This document shows, in pieces, positions 36,381 through 43,778 of a stretch of 64,000 bases of DNA. The translations under genes and the position numbers were made by a program. Location of the stretch: contig NZ_BJCC01000009.1 in NCBI RefSeq assembly GCF_004309355.1, positions 1 through 64,000 of the forward strand, read 5' to 3'. Within the stretch, counting starts at the first letter, position 1; each line of letters starts with the position of its first letter. The stretch is from Enterococcus florum (GTDB taxonomy: Bacteria > Bacillota > Bacilli > Lactobacillales > Enterococcaceae). A model generated the notes under the pieces. That model ran no database searches, was not told where the DNA came from, and saw nothing but the letters and a program-made list of their open reading frames with translations.

Positions 36381-36848
36381 ATGGTGACGAACAATCAATT
36401 AGTTGAAAAGAATTGTATTCTTCTGGATCAGGAGCTTACGACCTTTGAAGAAGTGATCCGATTGATTGGGACAGAATTTGAAAAGGCGGGGATCGTAAAA
36501 CCCACTTATGCCCAAGCAGTGATTGAAAGAGAAAAGGTCTTTCCTACCGGGTTAGCGGCTGACGGCTGCAACATCGCGATTCCGCATACGGACCCGGAAC
36601 ATGTTTTGCGTCCAGGAATCGGCGTAGTAGTGACAAAAGAACCAATCGAGGTTTCGATGATGGGCAGTCCGGAAATAAAGCTGCAAACACGAATCTTCTT
36701 TCCATTGGCAATGGAGCATCCTAAGAAGCAACTGGCTTTGCTTCGGCAATTGATGGGCTTCTTGCAAAATAAAGAGGATTTACAAACGATCGAACAAGCA
36801 GCCACAGCGGATGAAGTATTGGCTGTATTAGGAAAAATTGAATTTTAG
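36381..36848 (+). CDS. PTS galactitol/fructose-type EIIA
   Basis: This 155-residue EIIA has the phosphorylated His in NIAIPHTDPEHV (about residue 73) and FPLAMEHPKKQLALLRQLMGFLQ typical of the fructose/galactitol EIIA fold. It supplies phosphate to the EIIB encoded next. There is a 76-base gap to the EIIB gene, containing a possible weak internal promoter (TATAAT at 36866). Confidence 0.88.
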   Translation: MVTNNQLVEKNCILLDQELTTFEEVIRLIGTEFEKAGIVKPTYAQAVIEREKVFPTGLAADGCNIAIPHTDPEHVLRPGIGVVVTKEPIEVSMMGSPEIKLQTRIFFPLAMEHPKKQLALLRQLMGFLQNKEDLQTIEQAATADEVLAVLGKIEF

Positions 36849-36924
36849 AGAATTGGTTTTGTAGTATAATGGTTGGAAGGGTTTTATCAATAAAGAGAAA
36901 TAATTTGAATGCGGGGGATGAAGA

Positions 36925-37230
36925 ATGGCGGAAATCAAAGTTTTATCTGTGTGTGGTTCGGGGACAGTCAGTTCAGCAATGGTTGGTGAAAGGATCATTG
37001 AATTATTAGAAGAGCACGGCTATGAGGTGGAGATACAGGAAGTCAATCCAGGAATGGTCAAGGGGGCTGTATCGAACGGGGATATTGACCTCATCGCGTA
37101 CACTAGTCCGATTGATCCAGCAGATGCAGAAGGAATCCCTCAAATCAATTCAGTGGGATTGCTGACCGGATTAGACGAAGAAACATTCTTAGAAGAAGCA
37201 TTGGCAGCTTTGAAGGACATGGAGAAATAA
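36925..37230 (+). CDS. PTS galactitol-type EIIB
   Basis: This 101-residue EIIB has the phosphocysteine motif VLSVCGSGTVSSAM at the N-terminus (Cys10) and a Rossmann-like small domain. It completes the IIA, IIB, IIC set of the polyol PTS. A terminator lies 15 bases downstream. Confidence 0.88.
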   Translation: MAEIKVLSVCGSGTVSSAMVGERIIELLEEHGYEVEIQEVNPGMVKGAVSNGDIDLIAYTSPIDPADAEGIPQINSVGLLTGLDEETFLEEALAALKDMEK

Positions 37231-37244
37231 GAAGACATACTTTG

Positions 37245-37275
37245 GGGCTGGAATCAAAATTCCAGCCCTTTTTTG
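37245..37275 (+). terminator. Terminator after EIIB
   Basis: GGGCTGGAAT and ATTCCAGCCC form a perfect 10-bp stem with loop CAAA and a T run. It would attenuate read-through into the HAD and SorC genes. Confidence 0.88.
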
Positions 37276-37334
37276 TCGGCTGGATCGTTGACAAGGTTTC
37301 AACATACAAAACAAACATTGAAAGGAACATACAT

Positions 37335-38168
37335 ATGAACTTGATTGCTCTGGATCTGGATGGAACGACATTAGATGAGAAAGGGACGATGACCCCTGAG
37401 GTGCAGGCGGCCTTGACTGAAATAAGTCAAGACCCTGAGCTGCAAATCGTTTTTTGTTCAGGAAGACCCTATTCTGGAATCCACCCCTTTATAAAAGCCG
37501 CGCACCTTCCTGAGGAGAACTATCATGTATTGGTCAATGGAGCGATCATTCAATCGGGACTGGAGGAAACCTTGTGTGAATCACTGTTGTCACGAGCGGA
37601 TTATCAGGAGGTTTTGGCGGTTTGTGAAGAAAAAGGCCTGCTGGTCGCAGGCGTGACTGATCACGGGGTCTATACAACCTCTACGACGATCAATCCGGCA
37701 GTCATGATCTTTTGCGTGTTGACACATAACCCGTTGTTTGTTCGCCGTTTTGAAGAATTGCCGAAACAACCCCGCTTTTCGAAATTGATTATTTGTGAGG
37801 AGCCCGATATAATCAAACAGAACAAACAAGCTCTTTTGCAAGTATTCGGTGATCGTTTTTCGTGTGTTCAAGGGTATGAAGCCTTTTTGGAAGTTTCGAA
37901 AAAAGGAACTAGCAAGGGAGCAGCTTTGCTTGAATTAGCGAATTATTATCATGTAGCGGTTGATAACGTTTTCGTCGTAGGAGATAATGAAAATGACCTT
38001 TCGACATTCGAACAATTCCCCAATTCGTTTGCAATGGGAAATGCAGTTCCGGAATTAAAAGCCATCGCCAAATGGCACTGTCCGACGAATGACGAAAATG
38101 GAGTGATCAAGGCACTGGAGACCATTCAATCAGTTGTGGATTTGAGGAGGAGACAATGTGGCAAATGA
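37335..38168 (+). CDS. HAD-superfamily (Cof-type) phosphatase
   Basis: This 277-residue HAD IIB/Cof-type hydrolase has motif I ALDLDGTTLDEKG (catalytic Asp pair), motif II CSGRP, and motif IV VVGDNENDLSTFE. Such enzymes dephosphorylate sugar phosphates, often to relieve sugar-phosphate stress. ATG 37335 is taken because the HAD motif I should sit at the very N-terminus; an in-frame ATG at 37242 precedes the terminator hairpin. It overlaps the SorC gene by 11 bases. Confidence 0.87.
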   Translation: MNLIALDLDGTTLDEKGTMTPEVQAALTEISQDPELQIVFCSGRPYSGIHPFIKAAHLPEENYHVLVNGAIIQSGLEETLCESLLSRADYQEVLAVCEEKGLLVAGVTDHGVYTTSTTINPAVMIFCVLTHNPLFVRRFEELPKQPRFSKLIICEEPDIIKQNKQALLQVFGDRFSCVQGYEAFLEVSKKGTSKGAALLELANYYHVAVDNVFVVGDNENDLSTFEQFPNSFAMGNAVPELKAIAKWHCPTNDENGVIKALETIQSVVDLRRRQCGK

Positions 38169-39093
38169 GATATCGACTTTGTTGAAAGTGGCAGAGCTCT
38201 ATTATTTAGATCGAATGAACCAAAATGACATTGCAAAAATTATCGGTGTTTCGCGGCCGTCTATTTCACGGATGCTGGAGGAAGCTCGGGAGAAACACAT
38301 CGTAAAAATCAGTATCGAAGCCCCGTTTGAGCGAAACAATGCGTTGATGATCGAACTGAAAAGGAAATTTGAGCTGGTTGAAGTGATTGTGGTCAAATCC
38401 TTAGGCGACTATGAGTATGATCTGGACAATGTCGGCAAAGCAGCGGCGGATTATTTAAGCACGACGCTGACAGAAGAAAAATTGATGGGCATTTCTTGGG
38501 GAGTAACAGTAGAAAAAATGGTCAAGCATTTTCCTGAGATGGAAACGAAAAATGTTCAAATCGTCCAATTGACAGGCAGTTTAGGCCCTAATCGGACAGT
38601 GATGGATGGCAACGAGCTGGTTTTTCGGTTGGCGCAAAAGGTCAACGGCAAGCATGATTTCTTCAATGCGCCAGCATTTGTAGGGTCGAAGTCTTTGCAA
38701 AAGGAATTGCTGGCCCAGCCTCAGATCGATTTGAATATTTCGCTGGGGCGAAAGATGGACATTGCGTTTAGTGGGATTGGAAATATCGAAGCGACCCGCA
38801 ATACATTGGTTTCTTCTGGTATTTTGGACAATGAGGATCTAAACGACCTGATAGCAGAAGGAGCGATCGGAACGATGATCGGACGAGCGTTCAACATCGA
38901 TGGCAAAGAGATCCACTACCGCAACCAGTTCCCGATCTCTAGTTCGTTGGATTCTCTGCGATCTGCGCCGATCAGTATCGGTGCGGCTGCTTCGAAAAAT
39001 CGGGCAAGAGCGACCTTTGGCGCAATCAATGGCAAACTGATCAACGTACTGATTTGCGATGAAGAATTAGGAAATGCCTTATTAGCAATGTGA
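38158..39093 (+). CDS. SorC/DeoR-type sugar-binding regulator 2
   Basis: This 311-residue SorC-family regulator starts with GTG. The HTH is YYLDRMNQNDIAKIIGVSRPSISRMLEEAREKHIV. The effector domain includes MGISWGVTVEKMV, QLTGSLG, IAFSGIGNIEA and EGAIGTMIGRAFNIDG. It is the last gene of the galactitol-type PTS locus and likely controls the palindrome at 33893. It is paralogous to regulator 1 at 29066. Confidence 0.85.
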   Translation: MANEISTLLKVAELYYLDRMNQNDIAKIIGVSRPSISRMLEEAREKHIVKISIEAPFERNNALMIELKRKFELVEVIVVKSLGDYEYDLDNVGKAAADYLSTTLTEEKLMGISWGVTVEKMVKHFPEMETKNVQIVQLTGSLGPNRTVMDGNELVFRLAQKVNGKHDFFNAPAFVGSKSLQKELLAQPQIDLNISLGRKMDIAFSGIGNIEATRNTLVSSGILDNEDLNDLIAEGAIGTMIGRAFNIDGKEIHYRNQFPISSSLDSLRSAPISIGAAASKNRARATFGAINGKLINVLICDEELGNALLAM

Positions 39094-39098
39094 GCGTT

Positions 39099-39127
39099 AA
39101 AGCCGTGTGTGATGACACGGCTTTTTT
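39099..39127 (+). terminator. SorC regulator 2 terminator
   Basis: AAAGCCGTGT and ACACGGCTTT form a 10-bp stem with a 6-nt loop, followed by Ts. Confidence 0.88.
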
Positions 39128-39152
39128 GCGGAAAAATGAGGTTGTGATAGAA

Positions 39153-39234
39153 GCGTTTAGCTTCGAAAGAGCTGCTTCAGCCACACCGATTATACAGTTT
39201 TTAAAAGAGGCTGTGACAGTCATGTCACAGCCTC
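39153..39234. repeat. Dispersed ~82-bp hairpin repeat, copy A
   Basis: The segment aligns with 59168-59248 over its whole length. Conserved blocks are GCGTTTAGC, CGAAAGAGCTG, TTCAG, CACAC and GTTTTTAA, ending in a 12-bp hairpin (GAGGCTGTGACA/TGTCACAGCCTC, 39207-39234). One stem pair is G-C here and A-T in the other copy. Read leftward, the hairpin followed by TTTTAAAAA could terminate the aldo/keto reductase gene. Confidence 0.8.
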
Positions 39235-39246
39235 GTTGAGAATCAT

Positions 39247-40113
39247 TTAGGTATTCGCAGCGCGACGAAAAACCGGGATATCACTATTTGAACCATAGTC
39301 AACCTTGCCGACGGCTTTCAAAAGTTCCATGTCCTCAGCAGAAATAGTGAAGGACATATCTGCGTTGTTTTTCATGTGTTCGATATTCTCGGTTTTCGGC
39401 AGCGGCAGCAGATTCAGCTGCAGGCAATAGCGGATCGCCAATTGTGGGATCGAAACATTGTATTTTTCGGCCAGCTGAGTGATCGCTTCGTTGCGCAGCA
39501 TTTCCCCATGAGCGATTGGCGAATAAGCCTCCACTAAGATGTCCTTTTTTTGCGAAAAGTCAATCAACTTGAATGGCGTATGTCCGACGTGTGCCAAAAT
39601 TTGATTGACCATGGGTTTTACTTTCGCATGCGTCAGCAGGTTTTCTAGATCGACCTGTTCAAAATTTGAAACGCCGATCGCCCGAAGTTTTCCAGCTGCA
39701 TAGGCTTCTTCCAGTGCACGCCAAGCCTCCAGATTGCCTTCGAAAAAGTGATTGTCGTCTTTTTGAAAATCGGCCCAGGGCTTGGGACTATGAATGATCA
39801 TCAAATCAATAAACTCTAGGTTCAATTTGTTCAAGGAATCATCGATTGCTTTTACCGCGTTCTCGTAATCCTTGATCTCAGCAGCCAGCTTTGTCGTCAC
39901 AAACAGATCTTCTCGAGCGATGCTGGAGGTACGGATGCCTTCACCGACACCGACTTCATTTTCGTAGGCTTGGGCAGTATCAATATGACGGTAGCCGACA
40001 CTGATTGCATCGCGAACATCTTTGGCAACTTTGCTATCATCGATCATCCAGGTACCAAAACCGATTTTAGGGATGGCCACCCCGTTGGACAACGTAAAGG
40101 TTTCATTCAGCAT
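39247..40113 (-). CDS. Aldo/keto reductase
   Basis: This 288-residue NADPH-dependent reductase of the AKR family contains YRHIDTAQAYENEVGVGEG (catalytic Asp and Tyr), FVTTKLAAE (Lys), LMIIHSPKPW (His) and GVSNFEQVDL. It resembles 2,5-diketo-D-gluconate reductase/YvgN-type enzymes that reduce aldehydes and ketones. The upstream promoter has a 19-bp spacer over a CCTTAACATTAAGG palindrome, a MerR-type (AdhR-like) arrangement, implying induction by reactive carbonyls. Confidence 0.9.
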   Translation of the reverse strand: MLNETFTLSNGVAIPKIGFGTWMIDDSKVAKDVRDAISVGYRHIDTAQAYENEVGVGEGIRTSSIAREDLFVTTKLAAEIKDYENAVKAIDDSLNKLNLEFIDLMIIHSPKPWADFQKDDNHFFEGNLEAWRALEEAYAAGKLRAIGVSNFEQVDLENLLTHAKVKPMVNQILAHVGHTPFKLIDFSQKKDILVEAYSPIAHGEMLRNEAITQLAEKYNVSIPQLAIRYCLQLNLLPLPKTENIEHMKNNADMSFTISAEDMELLKAVGKVDYGSNSDIPVFRRAANT

Positions 40114-40143
40114 GGGTATTCCTTCTTTCCTTAAGATGGTTCT

Positions 40144-40174
40144 ATCATACCCCTTAACCTTAACATTAAGGCAA
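40144..40174 (-). promoter_or_regulatory. MerR-type promoter of the aldo/keto reductase gene
   Basis: On the minus strand TTGCCT and TATGAT are separated by 19 bases, the long spacing used by MerR activators. The spacer overlaps the 14-bp palindrome CCTTAACATTAAGG (40158-40171). The regulator gene is not adjacent. Confidence 0.7.
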
Positions 40175-40196
40175 GCGATACACAGTCATTTGCCCA

Positions 40197-41555
40197 TTAG
40201 TTCATCTCCAGCTTCATCAATCCTACGTCGAAGGGGAGGCTGTTGATTTGTTTGGTTTCCAGATGGATGAAGCCATGCTGCTCATACCATTTTTTCAGAC
40301 GAATATTTTTTTCGATAATGCCGACCTGGATCGCTTTTCCTCCATTGACTTTGACCAACGCCTTTATATAGACCATTGTTAAGCTGCCGTATCCTCGATG
40401 CCGATACTCAGGAAGGATCGCCACTTTTTCCAACGCGTATTCCTGATTTTGTTTAGCCAGCAATTCAAAAAAACCAATCAGCGTCTTCTGATAAAATACA
40501 CCATACAACAATTTCCCCCGTTCAAGATCCTCAACCAGATGATATGCTTGAGTGAATGCACCATTCGTAGGGCAGTTGTCGATAGTCAATGCGAATTCTT
40601 CTGCAACTGTCGCAAAACTTGCGCGAATGACGGCAGCACAGTCTTCAGTTTCTTCTGCAGAGACTTGTTTAAACCAAATCGTTTCCTGTGCGCTTGCTTT
40701 CTTGCTGTTGAACAGGACCAATCCGGACAAAACAAAGAGACCGCCAAAAACGGTGGACCAGCCGGGAGCCTCGTCAATTACGATGAAGCCTAGAATGGAT
40801 GTGAAGAACGGTGTCAAATACATATAATTACTGACAGAAGCCACATTTTCTGCTCGTTCAAAGGCTTTCGCCCAACAAACATAGGCGACTGCACTGGAGA
40901 AGACCCCCATTAAAAGAATGCAAAAAAGCGACAACCAAGAAGCTTGCTGGACTTGGCGAAAAGAACTGACGGAAAACATAGACAGCAAAAGGGTCCCTGC
41001 AAAAATACTGTAGGTTGTCACTTGGATCGCTGCGTATTTTTTGACCAATTTTCTGGAGAGCAGGTTATAAAAGCTCATACAACATGCAGCGCCAAAAAGC
41101 CAGATCAATCCAACATTGATCGTGAACCCTCCAGGTAAAAGGGTGATTAATAAAACCCCGACAAAAGACAACAAACTGGCGAACCATTGGGTACGTGTCA
41201 GTTTTTCCTTGTAGATAAAATTAGACAATATGGAAGAGATCATAGGAACCATCGCGATAATCACACTTCCGGTGGCGGCATTGACCGTCTCCAACCCTTT
41301 ATTAAAGGCGATCATGTAGATAAAAAAGCCGATCGCTCCTGTCAAAAGGAACCATCCTAAATCACGTGTATCGATTTTTTTCAGCTTAATAAGCGGTGCC
41401 AGCAAAAGCAATGCGGCAGAAGCCACGATGTAACGCAAAAAAGAAATGGAGAGGGCAGAAAATTCATCCATGATGAACCGCGAAAGAACATACGAAATAG
41501 ACCAGCATAAAATAGTCAGTAGTGCATAAACATGGTAGCTTAGTTTTTTCATCAA
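40197..41555 (-). CDS. EamA/DMT transporter fused to a GNAT acetyltransferase
   Basis: This 452-residue fusion protein has two parts. Residues 1-290 form an EamA-type drug/metabolite transporter with about ten membrane helices, seen as two EamA halves. Residues 295-452 form a GNAT domain with the acetyl-CoA motif VAILPEYRHRGYGSLTMVYI and a C-terminal WYEQHGF. Each half alone is common; the fusion is unusual. The domains run in one uninterrupted frame. Coupling of export or import to acetylation is only a hypothesis. Confidence 0.85.
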   Translation of the reverse strand: MMKKLSYHVYALLTILCWSISYVLSRFIMDEFSALSISFLRYIVASAALLLLAPLIKLKKIDTRDLGWFLLTGAIGFFIYMIAFNKGLETVNAATGSVIIAMVPMISSILSNFIYKEKLTRTQWFASLLSFVGVLLITLLPGGFTINVGLIWLFGAACCMSFYNLLSRKLVKKYAAIQVTTYSIFAGTLLLSMFSVSSFRQVQQASWLSLFCILLMGVFSSAVAYVCWAKAFERAENVASVSNYMYLTPFFTSILGFIVIDEAPGWSTVFGGLFVLSGLVLFNSKKASAQETIWFKQVSAEETEDCAAVIRASFATVAEEFALTIDNCPTNGAFTQAYHLVEDLERGKLLYGVFYQKTLIGFFELLAKQNQEYALEKVAILPEYRHRGYGSLTMVYIKALVKVNGGKAIQVGIIEKNIRLKKWYEQHGFIHLETKQINSLPFDVGLMKLEMN

Positions 41556-41624
41556 CCAATTCTCCTTTCTCGTTGAATTTTTATTTAAGAGTGTGTCATA
41601 ATTAGAACAAAAAAGGAGCGCCCT

Positions 41625-42971
41625 ATGAAATCTTTATTTGGTCTCATTTTACTAGATAATTTTCCTCTGTGGTTCATTTTCTGCGGATATTTTTTTAACT
41701 TCTTTACCGCGCTGAAAATGAAAGTGCCGGTTTGGAAGACCTGCTTATTTGGTCTTTTGTTTTTTATAGTTGATCTAGGTGTCTATGTGGTTGCCGGATT
41801 AAAGGCGGAAAAGCTCTCCTTTATCTTGGTGGTGCTGCTGGTCGTTAGTCCGCTGATTTGGCGAGCAACAACGGATTCATTTATTAAAATTGCCAGTGTT
41901 TGTTTAGTATTAACAGGTCTGCATCTGTCTTTTACCATTTCCAGTGATGTGCTATTTCCTTTCATTTGCAAAGCTTTGTTTGGCGAGCAAGTGATATCGG
42001 TGTTGCTGACACGAATCATCGCTTATATTACGCAGCTGCTGATGTGTGTCTTTCTGAATCTGTGTTTAAGAACAACGCTTGCACACCGGATTATCGATCA
42101 CCTCTTCCAGACGAAGAATGTCAGCAGGATCACTTTTATCAATACCCTTTTGATGACTGCAGTGGTAATGAGTTATTTCTATTTTTACTATGAATGGGCA
42201 TTTGGTGGAGTTCAGATCAGGCAGTTTTTGCTTGGTATTTACCTTTTCTTTGGTCTCAGCTTTGGGTTAATCATTGGAATTTCCAGTTACATACGCTTGT
42301 ACCAGGATAAGCTGAAGTTTGCTGAATCAATGCTGGAGCAGCAGCAGGCTTACAACCGAGTCTTGGAAGAGGTACAGCAGGACATTCGCCATTTTCAGCA
42401 CGATTATAAGAATATCCTTTCCAGCTTTTACCTCCAGTTGAAGGAAGGAAAACTGAAAGAGGCGCAGGAATTATTGGAGGCAAAGTTTCTGTCCTTTGAT
42501 AAAAACGTCAGCTTCACCATCAAACAGCTGAATTTTTTGAACAATATCAAATCACTTGAAGTGAAAAGCTTGTTGATGACAAAGATGCTGCAGATGGAAC
42601 AAAAGAAAATCAAGCTGGACATCGAGGTAGTCGATGAGATCGCCGCGCTTCCATTGGATTCGGAAGACTTAGTTCGTTGTTTAGGTATTTTGCTGGACAA
42701 TGCGATGGAAGAGGAGGTGTTGGCAGAGGAGAAAAGCGTCCATTTCCTTGCCTATCAGGAGAGTGAGACCGTGACGATCATCGTCATGAATCACTTGGGA
42801 AGAACGCGCGATTTTTCTCAGATCACACAAGAAGGCTACTCGACAAAAGGCAATGCTCGAGGGCTTGGTTTGAACAGCTATCAAAAAATATTGAGTAAAT
42901 ACCCAAATGTTTTTACCAAAACAGTGATTTCGGAGGAACAGTTTCAACAGGTGTTAAAAATTCAAATGTAG
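41625..42971 (+). CDS. GHKL sensor histidine kinase, AgrC/FsrC-like
   Basis: This 448-residue kinase has a six- or seven-helix N-terminal membrane domain (about residues 5-215). A coiled-coil dimerisation segment follows, with phospho-acceptor HFQHDYKNILSSF, and then a GHKL ATPase (ILLDNAMEEE N-box, STKGNARGLGL G-box). The architecture matches peptide-pheromone sensors such as AgrC, ComD and FsrC. It is co-transcribed with the LytTR regulator that follows. No AgrB-like protease or peptide precursor gene is next to it. Confidence 0.87.
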   Translation: MKSLFGLILLDNFPLWFIFCGYFFNFFTALKMKVPVWKTCLFGLLFFIVDLGVYVVAGLKAEKLSFILVVLLVVSPLIWRATTDSFIKIASVCLVLTGLHLSFTISSDVLFPFICKALFGEQVISVLLTRIIAYITQLLMCVFLNLCLRTTLAHRIIDHLFQTKNVSRITFINTLLMTAVVMSYFYFYYEWAFGGVQIRQFLLGIYLFFGLSFGLIIGISSYIRLYQDKLKFAESMLEQQQAYNRVLEEVQQDIRHFQHDYKNILSSFYLQLKEGKLKEAQELLEAKFLSFDKNVSFTIKQLNFLNNIKSLEVKSLLMTKMLQMEQKKIKLDIEVVDEIAALPLDSEDLVRCLGILLDNAMEEEVLAEEKSVHFLAYQESETVTIIVMNHLGRTRDFSQITQEGYSTKGNARGLGLNSYQKILSKYPNVFTKTVISEEQFQQVLKIQM

Positions 42972-42980
42972 GTGAGCAGA

Positions 42981-43724
42981 ATGAAAAAAGTTTACATCTG
43001 TGACGATGAACGAATTTATCGGGAGCAAATAAATGCATTGATCCAGCAGATCATCGAAGAAAAAAATTATCCGCTGACGGTTGCTTTAAAAGCTCAGTCA
43101 GCACAAGAGCTGCTGCAGCAATCCATTGATCATACTTCCAGTATCTATTTTTTAGATATTAATCTTGTCGGCTCTTCGATCAACGGCTTCGAGCTGGGGA
43201 AGGAGATCCGGCACAGGGACCCTTTTGCCTCCATTGTATTCGTCACGACTTTTGAGGAGCTGGCGTTTGAGACCTTCAAATACCGATTGGAAGCATTGGA
43301 TTATATCGTGAAAGATCAGCCGGAAACGATTTCTGGCCGCATTGGACTTTGCTTAGCAAGCGTCATGGAGAAGGCGGCAGCGACTAGCTCAGAGAAGGCC
43401 TCCAATGAAGGCTTATTAAAGGTGAAATTCGGCGATGAACTGGTGCGGATTCCTTTTTCTGAAATCATTTTCGTAGAGACGTCCAGCAAAAGTCATCGGG
43501 TGGTGGTTCATACGATCAATCAAGTGGTAGAGATCACCCATAAACTGGCGAATCTGGAGAAAGAATTATCTGATTCCTTCATCCGCTGCCATCGTTCCTT
43601 TTTAGTCAATCAAAACTACATCCGGCAGTTTAATTTGAACAAGGGCATGCTGGAGTTAACGACTGGGGAACTGTGTCTGGTTTCGAGGCGCATGAAGAAG
43701 CTGTTGAAGGAAAAATATTTTTAG
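42981..43724 (+). CDS. LytTR response regulator, AgrA/FsrA-like
   Basis: This 247-residue regulator has a receiver domain (YICDDERIYREQ acidic pocket, YFLDINL phospho-Asp, VFVTTFEELAF) and a C-terminal LytTR DNA-binding domain (FVETSSKSHRVVVH, FIRCHRSFLVN). ATG 42981 is preferred, with AGGTGA just upstream; an in-frame GTG lies within that site. It forms a two-component system with the GHKL kinase. Confidence 0.9.
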   Translation: MKKVYICDDERIYREQINALIQQIIEEKNYPLTVALKAQSAQELLQQSIDHTSSIYFLDINLVGSSINGFELGKEIRHRDPFASIVFVTTFEELAFETFKYRLEALDYIVKDQPETISGRIGLCLASVMEKAAATSSEKASNEGLLKVKFGDELVRIPFSEIIFVETSSKSHRVVVHTINQVVEITHKLANLEKELSDSFIRCHRSFLVNQNYIRQFNLNKGMLELTTGELCLVSRRMKKLLKEKYF

Positions 43725-43730
43725 ACATAG

Positions 43731-43778
43731 AAAACATCCGCAGGAAGAAAGGTTCTTATCCTGCGGATGTTGTTTTTT
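43731..43778. terminator. Bidirectional terminator between the regulator and pflB
   Basis: AACATCCGCAGGA and TCCTGCGGATGTT form a 13-bp stem. T runs occur on both strands and serve both convergent genes. Confidence 0.88.
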
